Source of the DNA: Joostella atrarenae
GTDB lineage: Bacteria; Bacteroidota; Bacteroidia; Flavobacteriales; Flavobacteriaceae
Direction of reading: 5' to 3'
Assembly: GCF_021764745.1 (NCBI RefSeq)
Contig: NZ_JAETXX010000001.1
Coordinates: forward strand, 682,001 to 746,000
Length of the DNA stretch: 64,000 nucleotides
Shown: in pieces, positions 8,677 through 17,671 of the stretch
Layout of the letters: each line of letters starts with the position of its first letter
Position numbering within the stretch: position 1 is the stretch's first letter
The notes under the pieces: model-generated
Seen by the model: only the letters and a program-made list of their open reading frames with translations
Database searches by the model: none
Told to the model about the DNA's origin: nothing
Translations under genes and position numbers: made by a program

Positions 8677-11600
8677 TTACCTTTTGTTCTCACCATATAA
8701 TCATTATCATACATTGCTTCTGCTTGGATCCCTGGTAAATAATACTTTCCTAAATACGATGCGTTTAAAAGAATTCTAAAGGTTTTACTTTTGTTCCCGC
8801 CCATATCAAAATAGAAATTTGCACGGTCGTCTCTTAAATCTGTATAATTAACTTGATTCTCTTCAAAAGCTCCAAAATCGGTAAAGCGGGTATTAATTAT
8901 TTCCCATCCGCTAGGGAATATTTCGGTTAAGGCTACATTTTCTAGTGCTTCAGAATTAGTATTTGTTATGGTTACTTCCGCAATAAAATTTGTACCCTGC
9001 GTTAATTTGTTTACCTCCAAAGGCGTTCCGTCTTTTCCTTTAAAGCTTACAAGTGCATTTAGGTTTCTTCGAGCAGCTTTTTCTTCTCCTACAGGAAGCT
9101 TTCCTGTATTCAATACTCTTACAAAAAGTGTATTATCAGCTTTATTGTTTAGCGTGATAGAATTGCTTCCTTTTTTAATAACGAGATTCCTATTAGCAAG
9201 TGTTTTTCCTGAATTAACATTATTAGTACCATTGCTATTTACATTGTATGATACTTGTATCCCTTTACCACCAATATAATCAGCAAATTTGGCCATTCCT
9301 AGAAGGCTATATGCCGTAGTTTGTGTGCTCATCCATTTTTCAGAAACTAGAGATTTAGCTACGCTCTTTGCCATTTCTTGAGCACGTCCTTTCTCTTTTA
9401 GAAGCACCAATGTTTCTAATGCCATCGCTATATTTCTTTCAGTAGAACCATAAGTATATGAGTCGTAATTTACAGGTTGAAAATCGATATTAGCATTATT
9501 AAAAATTGTTTTTGCAACTTGAGTTTGCCCAATAATAGCATATGTTGCAGAAAGTCTGTGTTTCGCTTCGTTAGAAATATTCGGTGTCTCTAGTAATCTG
9601 TTCATAGAAGATACGTCTGGTTTTCCAGCCAGTGCTAAAGAATAGAGTCTGTATGCCTGCGCCAAGTCTGATGAAGAGCTGGAAGACCGCCATTGTTTTG
9701 CCTCTTGCTGCTGATAATGAATCCATTTTTCTTTAAATCCAATTGGTAATACATATCCTTTACTTTCAGCCTCTAATAAAAAGTGTCCTGCATAGGAAGT
9801 TCCCCAATCATTAGGAGCATTTTGTCCCTGCCAATAAGAGAATCCTCCATTTGGAAGTTGGAAATTACTAAGACGTTTAATTCCCTTTTCGATATTGGTT
9901 TGGATACGCTGTTTCTTATCTATAGTAAGATCAAAAATATCTGCTAGATATAACTGCGGAAATACTGCTGAAGTCGTCTGCTCAATGCATCCGTGTGGAT
10001 ATCTAATTAAATATTCTAGTCTGCTAGTGAAATCCATAGGAGGAAGCGTAGAAAATTCAATCTGCGCGCTATTACTGCCTTCGATTCCGAAAGTTTCTAA
10101 ATTTATAGTTTCAGTAGCATTTGCATCTAAAGTGATTTCTTGAGTTATGGTCGACTTAGGATTTGGATTGAATACATCCAATTCGATTTTATAATTAGCT
10201 TTTTCGCCATTTGCAGTTGCACTAACTTCTATTTCTCCAATTCCTGTAATCTGATTTACTTGGAGATCAAAATAAACCATTTTTTCATCAGGGTCAGAAA
10301 ATGTAACGGTTTTTGTCTTATCTCCAATAATTTCATAAGCATTGTTATCTTTTATCGAAACAGTTACATTTTTAATATTCTTTTCCATAGCAAAAACGGT
10401 CACAGGAACAGTAATCGTTTCTTTAGGAGTTATTTTCCTTGGCGCTGATGCTAATAACATCAATGGTTTTTTTACAGGAGTAGATTTCTCTGCCATTCCA
10501 TAAGCATTTTCCTTAACGTTTCCTGCAATAACCATGGTTCTTACAGCTCCTATATATTTAGGAATAAGGATGTCATGAGTTTTTGTTTCTCCTTCTTTTA
10601 ATTGAAAAGGTCCTAAATAAACAACCATCGGTTTAAAGCGGTTGGCTTTTTTATTTTTTGCTCCAGCTGCCATTCCATCTCCACCAATACTAAATACTTG
10701 ATCTATACGACCTCCAAAAGCACCTATTATATCGTCATAAATATCCCAAGTTTTTACTCCTAAAGCTTCACGAGCAAAAAAAGTATCCCATGGATTTGGC
10801 GTTTTAAAACGAGTAAGATCGAGTAAGCCTTCATCTACAATAGCAAGAGTGTAGGTCATAGCCTTCCCGTTTTTCTCTCCCACTTTTACATTGATATGTT
10901 CTTCCGGTTTTAATGAATTTGGCATCGCGATAGTTGGCTCCAAGATTGTCTTAGGATCATTTACCGTAATCGGAATTACTCCATACATTCGTATTGGAGC
11001 ATCATTTAATGTTGTAGCATGCGGCTGTAATAATGAAATATGAATGTATACATTTGGAGCGTAAAGAGCTTCGATTGGAAGCTCGAATTTAGTTTCCTCT
11101 TTTTCAGGAATTACCCACATTGATTTTAATACTTCGTTTCCATTTTCAACAGTAACCAAAGCTCGCCCTTGCTCACTAGAAGGAAATGTTATAATTGCAT
11201 TTTCGCCAACATTATAAGTTTCTTTATCAGAAGAGAATACAAGCATGGTGGCCGCTTCAGGGTCTTGGTTTTTAGATTTTCCAGCCCATCCTGGCCAATC
11301 TATATATACAGTTTCTCCAGTGGCATGCCCACCTTCTTCATCTTCAACTCTTACCAAATAACGACCCCATTCAGGATATTTAATTTCAAATTTAAAAGTC
11401 CCTTTACCGCTGCTATTAGTGGCTATTGTTGTTTTGTATACTTCCTCTTGATAATTGCTACCGTTAAAACTAGATAAGTTGTCTTCGGAAGTATCCCACC
11501 ACCAACGCCAATCAATTTTATAAACAGATACATTAAGTTTATCAACCGCTTTCGGAGCTCCGTTTTTATCTACAGTAGCTACTTCAAAAGTATGTTCTTC

Positions 11601-14189
11601 ATCTGTAAGAAGCATACTTCTTTTTGTATCGCCATCTGGAACTCTAAGTCCAACATAAGTATCGTATGGAGCGTAATTTTTTGAAAATACATCAGTACTA
11701 AAGTCACCTCCGTTTTCATAAACTTTAGTGATAAAAGTGGCCTTTAGCATCCCAGGGGCTTTCTCTTCCAATTGTGGAGAAAGTCTAAAATTGGTTTTCC
11801 CTTCTGAATTTATCTTCCCGTCGAAAACCGTTTGATCTTCAGAAGAAAAACGGATGGTTGGATCATCAAAAATATAGTTTTGATAATCTTCAAAAGTAGT
11901 TTTTGTTGCTGAAAAACGACCTTTAATATCACTTTTTAAGTTCTTCGCAATTGCACCATGCAACCAAGTAACAGACATATTCCCATTGATTTCTTCGTCT
12001 GAGGAAAGCAATTCTTTATCAAAATCTACTTTTATTTTTAAACGGTTAGGCTTTATCGTTTCTATTTTTAGTGTTTTTGAAAACGATGTTCCCCCAATGC
12101 TCACTTTAGCTAGCCAGTTTCCTGTTGGAGCGTCTTGGTCTGTAGCTACATTAAAATTATAGAAACCGTTAATTCCATTTGCTCTAATTTCTTTGTGAAC
12201 TATTTTTCCGTAAGGATCACTTAATTCGAACTTAACAGGATGGCTATCTGGAATAGGATTGTTTTTGTCATTTAAAATGAAATTTAAAAACAGGGTGTCT
12301 CCAGGTCTCCAAACACCACGTTCCCCATAAATAAATCCTTTTAGACCTCTTTTAAGTTCTGCCCCAGCGACGTTAAATTTACTAACCGATAATGCATTCC
12401 CATCGTTTATTTTAAGATATGTTTTCTGATTGTTTCGCTCTGCAATTACAAAGAAGGCTGGAGCTTCTGCATCAAACATTGTAGTCCCATCTGTTTCGGT
12501 AATACCGTATCCAATAGGCTGCTGTTGGTAATTGTAGAAGGTTACTTTTGTGCCAGCTAGCGGCTTTGTGGTGATAATATCATTAGCGCTGATAAAGTAA
12601 CTTTCGTTTTTTCCCTTTTTAATTGTTAGACCAATATCACTTGCAATAATGTTTGTTTTTATTGTCTTATCGTAATAGTAAGAATCTTTACAAGGATCTT
12701 CACGTTCACTCCAATTATAATCATAATAATAGTCGTTATCCCAATAGCTATTGCTGGCGGTAGGCGTCCATTCTTCAGAGTTATTTACTTCTTCTTTAAA
12801 ATTATCGAAATCATTAAGTTCGAAAGTTTCATTCTCATCAGCACCACAAGAATAGGAACTATATTTTTTACTGTATGAGAATTCTACCCTGTATATCGCT
12901 CCTGGATCTGGAGTGATAATTTCACGAAGATCGAGTGCATATGCTCGCCAATTACCAGTATTTTTAGTAAGGTTTGTTTGTAATTGGATGGCCTTTTTTG
13001 CTACAGGTTTTGCTACGGAACGCAAGTTTCCTCCACCGTTGATATCATTTTGTTGAAGAAATTGTAAGATATTATTTTGGTAGATTTTAATAACCGTTAC
13101 ATCTACTGCTTTTAGATTCACGGCTTCAAAATTAATTTTTAGATTGTTAGAGTTGGGAAGAATTGTTCCGCTACTTAAAAGTCTAACATTTGGTTTTAAT
13201 TGTTCGAAAGCAATATTCTCACTGAAAATATTTTTTAGTTTATAGCCTTCAGCACTTTCTATTCCTTGAAAAATATTTAAACTATTTACACCTTGAACTT
13301 TTTCATTAGGATAGACTTTTATAACATTTCCATCAATTATAAATTTCAGTTTATCTACATTTTCAAGTGTAATTAACCCTTCTAAATTCTGAGACTTTTT
13401 TATAGGATCGGAGAAATTGATTTCGAAATATTGATTCTCACCCTCATAAGTATTTACTTCAACAATAGAAAAGTTGTTCTTTCCAGGGATATTTACTTTT
13501 GTATCCCCTTTATCATGAATTCCTTGAGAATTTCCATCCCAAATAATCTCTAATTCTGAGTCGTCTTCAAATCGCTGAATACTATCGATTTTAAAAGGGA
13601 TTTGTGTTCCTTCGTCTATAGTTCCATCAAATTTAATAGCGAGGGATTTACTATTCTGGTATGCTGCCACAAGACTTTTTGCAGTCTCCAAATCCATAAC
13701 ATCACTGCTACGAAGGCTCCCCTCCAAATACTGCCAATCTCTGCTATATGATTGTAAATTGGAAGTTGTAATATTAAATTGTTGCTTGAGAGTTTTCACT
13801 TTAAAGGTAAACTCTTCAAATTCTGAAGGTAGATCTTCAATAAAAGCTTCTAGATTGAGTTCTAGCGTATATTCAGTGTCTTGTTTAAGTCTTTTTTCAG
13901 GAATAAAAGCAATAGTTTGATTGTTTAAAGCAACCACTTTACCATCTACATAGGGACTAATATCTAATATTTTATCATCTAATACTTTATTGTCAGAAAG
14001 TTTTTCTGAAGGGTTTCTTAGCACTACACGAATATCAGATTTAGTAGAAATGATTCCTGTGGAAACATCAGATATGTAATTTCTGTATTTAAATAATTCT
14101 TCTTTTTGTTGCTGAATATCATCCTTCTTGTTTTTGCAACCGATGATGAGAATTGCTAAAACGAAAAAAAATATCTTTTGTATTTGCAT
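8655..14189 (-). CDS. Alpha-2-macroglobulin family lipoprotein (YfhM-like)
   Basis: The 1844-residue protein is by far the largest in the window. It has an SPII signal peptide ending in the lipobox IIGC (Cys 18), followed by KNKKDD, so it is probably membrane-anchored facing the periplasm or surface. MG-type beta domains fill the first part; MG2-like GFIYGERGVWRPGDTLFLNF lies near residues 620-640. The thioester motif CIEQ is near residue 1400 in YPHGCIEQTTS, within the alpha-helical thioester domain, so the protease-trapping chemistry looks intact. A tyrosine/aspartate-rich insertion near 465-510 is unusual. The family traps attacking proteases by a bait-region cleavage and covalent thioester bond. 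It is co-transcribed with pbpC. Confidence 0.93.
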   Translation of the reverse strand: MQIQKIFFFVLAILIIGCKNKKDDIQQQKEELFKYRNYISDVSTGIISTKSDIRVVLRNPSEKLSDNKVLDDKILDISPYVDGKVVALNNQTIAFIPEKRLKQDTEYTLELNLEAFIEDLPSEFEEFTFKVKTLKQQFNITTSNLQSYSRDWQYLEGSLRSSDVMDLETAKSLVAAYQNSKSLAIKFDGTIDEGTQIPFKIDSIQRFEDDSELEIIWDGNSQGIHDKGDTKVNIPGKNNFSIVEVNTYEGENQYFEINFSDPIKKSQNLEGLITLENVDKLKFIIDGNVIKVYPNEKVQGVNSLNIFQGIESAEGYKLKNIFSENIAFEQLKPNVRLLSSGTILPNSNNLKINFEAVNLKAVDVTVIKIYQNNILQFLQQNDINGGGNLRSVAKPVAKKAIQLQTNLTKNTGNWRAYALDLREIITPDPGAIYRVEFSYSKKYSSYSCGADENETFELNDFDNFKEEVNNSEEWTPTASNSYWDNDYYYDYNWSEREDPCKDSYYYDKTIKTNIIASDIGLTIKKGKNESYFISANDIITTKPLAGTKVTFYNYQQQPIGYGITETDGTTMFDAEAPAFFVIAERNNQKTYLKINDGNALSVSKFNVAGAELKRGLKGFIYGERGVWRPGDTLFLNFILNDKNNPIPDSHPVKFELSDPYGKIVHKEIRANGINGFYNFNVATDQDAPTGNWLAKVSIGGTSFSKTLKIETIKPNRLKIKVDFDKELLSSDEEINGNMSVTWLHGAIAKNLKSDIKGRFSATKTTFEDYQNYIFDDPTIRFSSEDQTVFDGKINSEGKTNFRLSPQLEEKAPGMLKATFITKVYENGGDFSTDVFSKNYAPYDTYVGLRVPDGDTKRSMLLTDEEHTFEVATVDKNGAPKAVDKLNVSVYKIDWRWWWDTSEDNLSSFNGSNYQEEVYKTTIATNSSGKGTFKFEIKYPEWGRYLVRVEDEEGGHATGETVYIDWPGWAGKSKNQDPEAATMLVFSSDKETYNVGENAIITFPSSEQGRALVTVENGNEVLKSMWVIPEKEETKFELPIEALYAPNVYIHISLLQPHATTLNDAPIRMYGVIPITVNDPKTILEPTIAMPNSLKPEEHINVKVGEKNGKAMTYTLAIVDEGLLDLTRFKTPNPWDTFFAREALGVKTWDIYDDIIGAFGGRIDQVFSIGGDGMAAGAKNKKANRFKPMVVYLGPFQLKEGETKTHDILIPKYIGAVRTMVIAGNVKENAYGMAEKSTPVKKPLMLLASAPRKITPKETITVPVTVFAMEKNIKNVTVSIKDNNAYEIIGDKTKTVTFSDPDEKMVYFDLQVNQITGIGEIEVSATANGEKANYKIELDVFNPNPKSTITQEITLDANATETINLETFGIEGSNSAQIEFSTLPPMDFTSRLEYLIRYPHGCIEQTTSAVFPQLYLADIFDLTIDKKQRIQTNIEKGIKRLSNFQLPNGGFSYWQGQNAPNDWGTSYAGHFLLEAESKGYVLPIGFKEKWIHYQQQEAKQWRSSSSSSDLAQAYRLYSLALAGKPDVSSMNRLLETPNISNEAKHRLSATYAIIGQTQVAKTIFNNANIDFQPVNYDSYTYGSTERNIAMALETLVLLKEKGRAQEMAKSVAKSLVSEKWMSTQTTAYSLLGMAKFADYIGGKGIQVSYNVNSNGTNNVNSGKTLANRNLVIKKGSNSITLNNKADNTLFVRVLNTGKLPVGEEKAARRNLNALVSFKGKDGTPLEVNKLTQGTNFIAEVTITNTNSEALENVALTEIFPSGWEIINTRFTDFGAFEENQVNYTDLRDDRANFYFDMGGNKSKTFRILLNASYLGKYYLPGIQAEAMYDNDYMVRTKGKWVEVVQ

Positions 14190-14269
14190 AATTGTTTTTT
14201 TGAAGGATGTTAGTCAGTACTAATTTTTGATTTTAATATTTTAAAAAAGGTATTGAAATATAAATGGAG

Positions 14270-15337
14270 CTATTCGCCATAAATAGCAATTTCTAGTTTT
14301 CCGTTTTTATCAATAGAAGCTCTATACATTCCAGCTGTATTAAATTCCATAGCCATATTCCCTTTATGGTCTATTGCAATTATACCACCATCGCCACCCA
14401 TTTCTGGAACCTTTTCTTGGATTACTATTTTAGCAGCCTCTGCAAGAGATTTACCGCCATATTCCATCATTGCAGAAATATCATAAGCAACTACACCACG
14501 AATAAAATATTCTCCCCACCCTGTTGATGATACAGCGCAAGTTTTATTGTTAGCATACGTTCCTGCCCCTATAATTGGAGCGTCTCCAACACGCCCCCAG
14601 CGTTTGTTTGTCATTCCTCCTGTAGATGTTCCAGCTGCTAAATTTCCATTTTTATCTAAAGCAGCACAGCCTACAGTTCCAAATTTATCATCCTTAATAA
14701 AGGGATCATAGAATGCAGTTTTATCATCATGATCTAGCTCTACTTGTTCTCTTTTCTGTGCTCTTTTTAAAGAGTTCATTCTTTTGTCAGTATAAAAGTA
14801 AGAAGGGTCTACAATTTCTAGACCTTGCTCTTCTGCAAATTGTTCTGCACCTTCTCGTGCAAACATAACATGCTCCGACTTTTCCATTACAGCTCTCGCT
14901 AAATTAATTGGGTTTTTAACTGTAGTTACACCAGCCACAGCTCCAGCATTTAGTGTTTTACCGTCCATAATGGAAGCATCTAGTTCATTTTTTCCTTCAT
15001 TGGTAAATACAGCTCCTTTTCCAGCATTAAAAAGAGGAGAGTTTTCCATTACATTTATTGTTTTTTCAATCGCATCTAAGCTACTTCCACCTTTTTCAAG
15101 AATTGCATATCCTGTTTTTATAGCTTCTTCTAATTTAGCTTTGTAGGCAACTTCGAGCGAATCGCTCATATTCTTTTTTAAGATGGTTCCTGCTCCTCCG
15201 TGAATAATAATTCCGAAGTTATTTTCAGTATTATTTTCTTTATCAGCAGTAGGTTGATCTGGAGCATTTGTAGTGTTTTTGTTTTCGCATGAGAAGAAAA
15301 TAACTACAAATAGTAGCAGAAAATTCAGATGTTTCAT
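14270..15337 (-). CDS. Secreted isoaspartyl peptidase / plant-type L-asparaginase lipoprotein
   Basis: Ntn-hydrolase of the IaaA/EcAIII family that removes isoaspartyl residues from peptides and hydrolyses asparagine. The 355-residue product starts with a lipoprotein signal (LLLFVVIFFSC, Cys 17), then a short polar linker and the family N-terminus FGIIIHGGAGTI. The autoprocessing site lies in FGTVGCAALDKNG, with the nucleophile Thr at about residue 220 after the conserved Gly; the downstream STGGMTNKRWGRVGDAPI block forms the substrate pocket. Lipid anchoring places it in the periplasm, whereas the E. coli enzyme is cytoplasmic. It lies 80 nt downstream of nothing on its own strand and 80 nt upstream of the A2M gene start, so the two could share a transcript. 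Confidence 0.92.
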   Translation of the reverse strand: MKHLNFLLLFVVIFFSCENKNTTNAPDQPTADKENNTENNFGIIIHGGAGTILKKNMSDSLEVAYKAKLEEAIKTGYAILEKGGSSLDAIEKTINVMENSPLFNAGKGAVFTNEGKNELDASIMDGKTLNAGAVAGVTTVKNPINLARAVMEKSEHVMFAREGAEQFAEEQGLEIVDPSYFYTDKRMNSLKRAQKREQVELDHDDKTAFYDPFIKDDKFGTVGCAALDKNGNLAAGTSTGGMTNKRWGRVGDAPIIGAGTYANNKTCAVSSTGWGEYFIRGVVAYDISAMMEYGGKSLAEAAKIVIQEKVPEMGGDGGIIAIDHKGNMAMEFNTAGMYRASIDKNGKLEIAIYGE

Positions 15338-15485
15338 AAATAATGATTATATTTAACTGATTAGATAGTTACTAAATTACTTTTTTTCCCATCTCTTTCC
15401 CAACTTGTCGCCTTTTTCTTTTTAAAAAAAGGACTTTTCATGGTGTCCCATTTCTGACACATAATTGTTTAATACAATTTGCCAG

Positions 15486-15980
15486 ATGAAAAGTTATCTT
15501 TATTTTTTGAGTTTGATGTTGTTTTTATCTGTTGTTTCCTGTGGGAATGACAATATAGAAGATGAAATGCAACAAGAAGAATTAACAATTGCTGTTAATG
15601 AAGGTTTAGAGCAACAAGTGATTCAAGAAGTTAATAAGTTTAGAGTAAGTAAAGGGTTGAATGCGCTTGCTTATAGTGAGGACGCATACCAGTATGCGGA
15701 AGCACAAACTCATTATATGATTCGTACTGGGAGTTTAAATCATGATTCTTTTGATGAAAGAGCATCCTCACTTTCTAAATCTACAAATGCCATAAAGGTG
15801 GCCGAAAATGTTGCCAAAGGATATACTACAGCAAAAGACGTTGTTGAAGGATGGATTTTGAGTGAAGGACATTATATAAACTTAGTAGGTTCTTATTCTC
15901 ATACAGCCGTTTCTGTAGCTCAAAATAGTGAAGGTGTCCTTTATTATACCCAGATTTTTATCAAGGATCAGATTAAATAA
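15486..15980 (+). CDS. CAP-domain (SCP/PR1-like) lipoprotein
   Basis: The product (164 residues from this start) has a lipoprotein signal peptide MKSYLYFLSLMLFLSVVSC followed by an acidic linker, then one CAP domain. Recognisable CAP features are the first helix VIQEVNKFRVSKGLNAL, the His-containing AQTHYMIRTGSLNHDSF, the AENVAKGY segment and the helix VVEGWILSEGHYINLV. The usual GHRxNI pattern is altered to GHYINL. Function is unknown in bacteria; the fold is associated with secreted proteins of diverse roles. The longer frame beginning at 15465 adds seven residues before the signal peptide; 15486 is chosen because the signal peptide then starts correctly. A GTGTC-N8-GACAC repeat lies just upstream (15443-15460). 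Confidence 0.88.
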   Translation: MKSYLYFLSLMLFLSVVSCGNDNIEDEMQQEELTIAVNEGLEQQVIQEVNKFRVSKGLNALAYSEDAYQYAEAQTHYMIRTGSLNHDSFDERASSLSKSTNAIKVAENVAKGYTTAKDVVEGWILSEGHYINLVGSYSHTAVSVAQNSEGVLYYTQIFIKDQIK

Positions 15981-16042
15981 TTGATTAGATTTCCTGCTTT
16001 TTTCTTTAAGTTGTTTACTTTTATACTTCAATTATAAGAACA

Positions 16043-16585
16043 ATGGCAATTATAAAACCTTTCAATTTAAATAAATGGTTAGAAGAGAATAGAGATCTCT
16101 TAAAACCTCCTGTTGGGAATAAAAATCTATATAAAGAATCGGATGATTATATCGTAATGGTTGTGGCGGGGCCTAATGCTCGTAAAGATTATCATTACAA
16201 TCAAACCGAAGAACTTTTTTATCAATTAGAGGGTACAATTGAAGTTCATGTTCAAGATGATGGGGAGAAGAAAATCATGGAGCTTGGTCCTGGAGATATG
16301 TACTTGCATCCTGCAGGAGTTCCTCATAGTCCTGTTAGAAAAGAAGGTTCGATTGGATTGGTTGTAGAACGTAAACGCGATAAGCTTGATATTGAAGATG
16401 GATTATTATGGTTTTGCGATAATTGTAATAATAAGCTGTACGAAGTTCGTTTTCCTTTAAATGATATTGAAAAAGACTTTCTAAAACATTTTAAACATTT
16501 TTATAGTAGTAAAGAATTGCGAACATGTGATAGCTGTGGCACTGTAATGCCAGTTGATGAACGTTATGTTTCTAATGATGATTAG
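16043..16585 (+). CDS. nbaC: 3-Hydroxyanthranilate 3,4-dioxygenase
   Basis: Cupin-type iron dioxygenase that opens the ring of 3-hydroxyanthranilate, giving the precursor of quinolinate in the kynurenine route from tryptophan to NAD. The 180-residue product has bacterial HAO length. The iron-binding cupin motif shows as DYHYNQTEELFYQLEG with His and Glu ligands, and the second cupin His in YLHPAGVPHSP. The C-terminus keeps the rubredoxin-like metal site, CDNC near residue 131 and CDSC near residue 170, characteristic of the prokaryotic enzyme. No other kynurenine-pathway gene is in the window, so it appears as an isolated gene. It converges on the PepSY gene with a 33-nt gap and no visible terminator. 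Confidence 0.95.
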   Translation: MAIIKPFNLNKWLEENRDLLKPPVGNKNLYKESDDYIVMVVAGPNARKDYHYNQTEELFYQLEGTIEVHVQDDGEKKIMELGPGDMYLHPAGVPHSPVRKEGSIGLVVERKRDKLDIEDGLLWFCDNCNNKLYEVRFPLNDIEKDFLKHFKHFYSSKELRTCDSCGTVMPVDERYVSNDD

Positions 16586-16618
16586 GGTTTAAATTCAGTA
16601 GTATAAACATTAATTGCA

Positions 16619-17659
16619 TTAAGCAATCAGTTTTTTTCTTTTAAGCCAGATAAAATAACCTGTAATAGAAAGAAATTGGCCAGAGAGCCCTATTAAGCAA
16701 TATAGAACTTTGCTGAAGATTCCTCCGTACTGTCCATAGTGGAGGGGAAGGATACTGCTATTAAATTTAGTTGAGAAATCTGCTTCTTCAATTTTATTTA
16801 CACCAATTAATTCACCTGTTTTATAGTCAACAGAAATCTTATTGTAGTATTCGCTAAGGTAAAAAGAATCACCTTTAAAAATACCATTTACAGTAATGCT
16901 CCCTTCTTTAGAACTTGGTAGTCTAAGATACGTTGGAGTAAAATCTGGATGCTCCTTTTTTATGTTTTTTAATGCTGCCTCCATAGAAGTTTCTACTGTT
17001 GGAGGTGTAGGTTCAACAGGTTTTTTAAGTCCAGAGGTTACCACTTTATACGCAAGAAATACCCCTGTAAATACAATCACTAAATTTAATAATAAAGACC
17101 AAACTCCTACATAACGGTGTAATGCCGAATAGTAATTACGTTTGTTATTACTCTTTACTTTAATTTTAAAAAGAAGCGTTTTTATGATTACTTTTCGATA
17201 TAGGATTATCCCAGTAATAAGAGATAAGAAAAAAGCTATTCCTGCAATGAAAATTAGAACACGTCCAGTTATTCCTGCGTGGAGGGAATAATGAAACTTA
17301 AGAATCCATTTTGTAAAATGGCTCGTAGCACTGATAACATTTGTAATCTTTCCGGTAGCGGGATCTACAAAAGCATATTTTCTTGCTTCAGGCCTTCTTA
17401 AGTTAAAAAGAATGGTTTTTCCTTTTTCAAACTTAATAATCCTTGTGCTCCATTCAGGAAATTCTCTCTGAACTTCACTAATAGCCTTATCTAGTTGAAG
17501 TGCTTCACTTTCACTTTTAACCTCATATTTTTCAAAAATAAGAAGGTCAATATCATCTGTAAAAACTAACACAGAGCCCGTAATACCCAAAGCAAATAGA
17601 ATGATACCTGCAATGATACCAAAGTATGAATGGTATTTTAAAAGGACTCTGTTGTTCAT
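16619..17659 (-). CDS. PepSY-associated transmembrane protein, iron-uptake type
   Basis: The 346-residue inner-membrane protein has the four-helix layout of the PepSY_TM family: helix 1 near residues 10-33, two near 130-155 and 185-210, and one near 315-338. Between them lie periplasmic PepSY-like segments, for example around VQREFPEWSTRIIKFEKG and the loop near 225-300. The conserved His-containing ILKFHYSLHAGITGRVL and the NYYSALHRYVGVWSLLLN match the family, whose members often act as siderophore-linked ferric reductases. It follows the TonB receptor by 12 nt and is surely co-transcribed. A ferric-reductase role is inferred from this pairing. Confidence 0.88.
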   Translation of the reverse strand: MNNRVLLKYHSYFGIIAGIILFALGITGSVLVFTDDIDLLIFEKYEVKSESEALQLDKAISEVQREFPEWSTRIIKFEKGKTILFNLRRPEARKYAFVDPATGKITNVISATSHFTKWILKFHYSLHAGITGRVLIFIAGIAFFLSLITGIILYRKVIIKTLLFKIKVKSNNKRNYYSALHRYVGVWSLLLNLVIVFTGVFLAYKVVTSGLKKPVEPTPPTVETSMEAALKNIKKEHPDFTPTYLRLPSSKEGSITVNGIFKGDSFYLSEYYNKISVDYKTGELIGVNKIEEADFSTKFNSSILPLHYGQYGGIFSKVLYCLIGLSGQFLSITGYFIWLKRKKLIA

Positions 17660-17671
17660 ATAGTTACCCTA

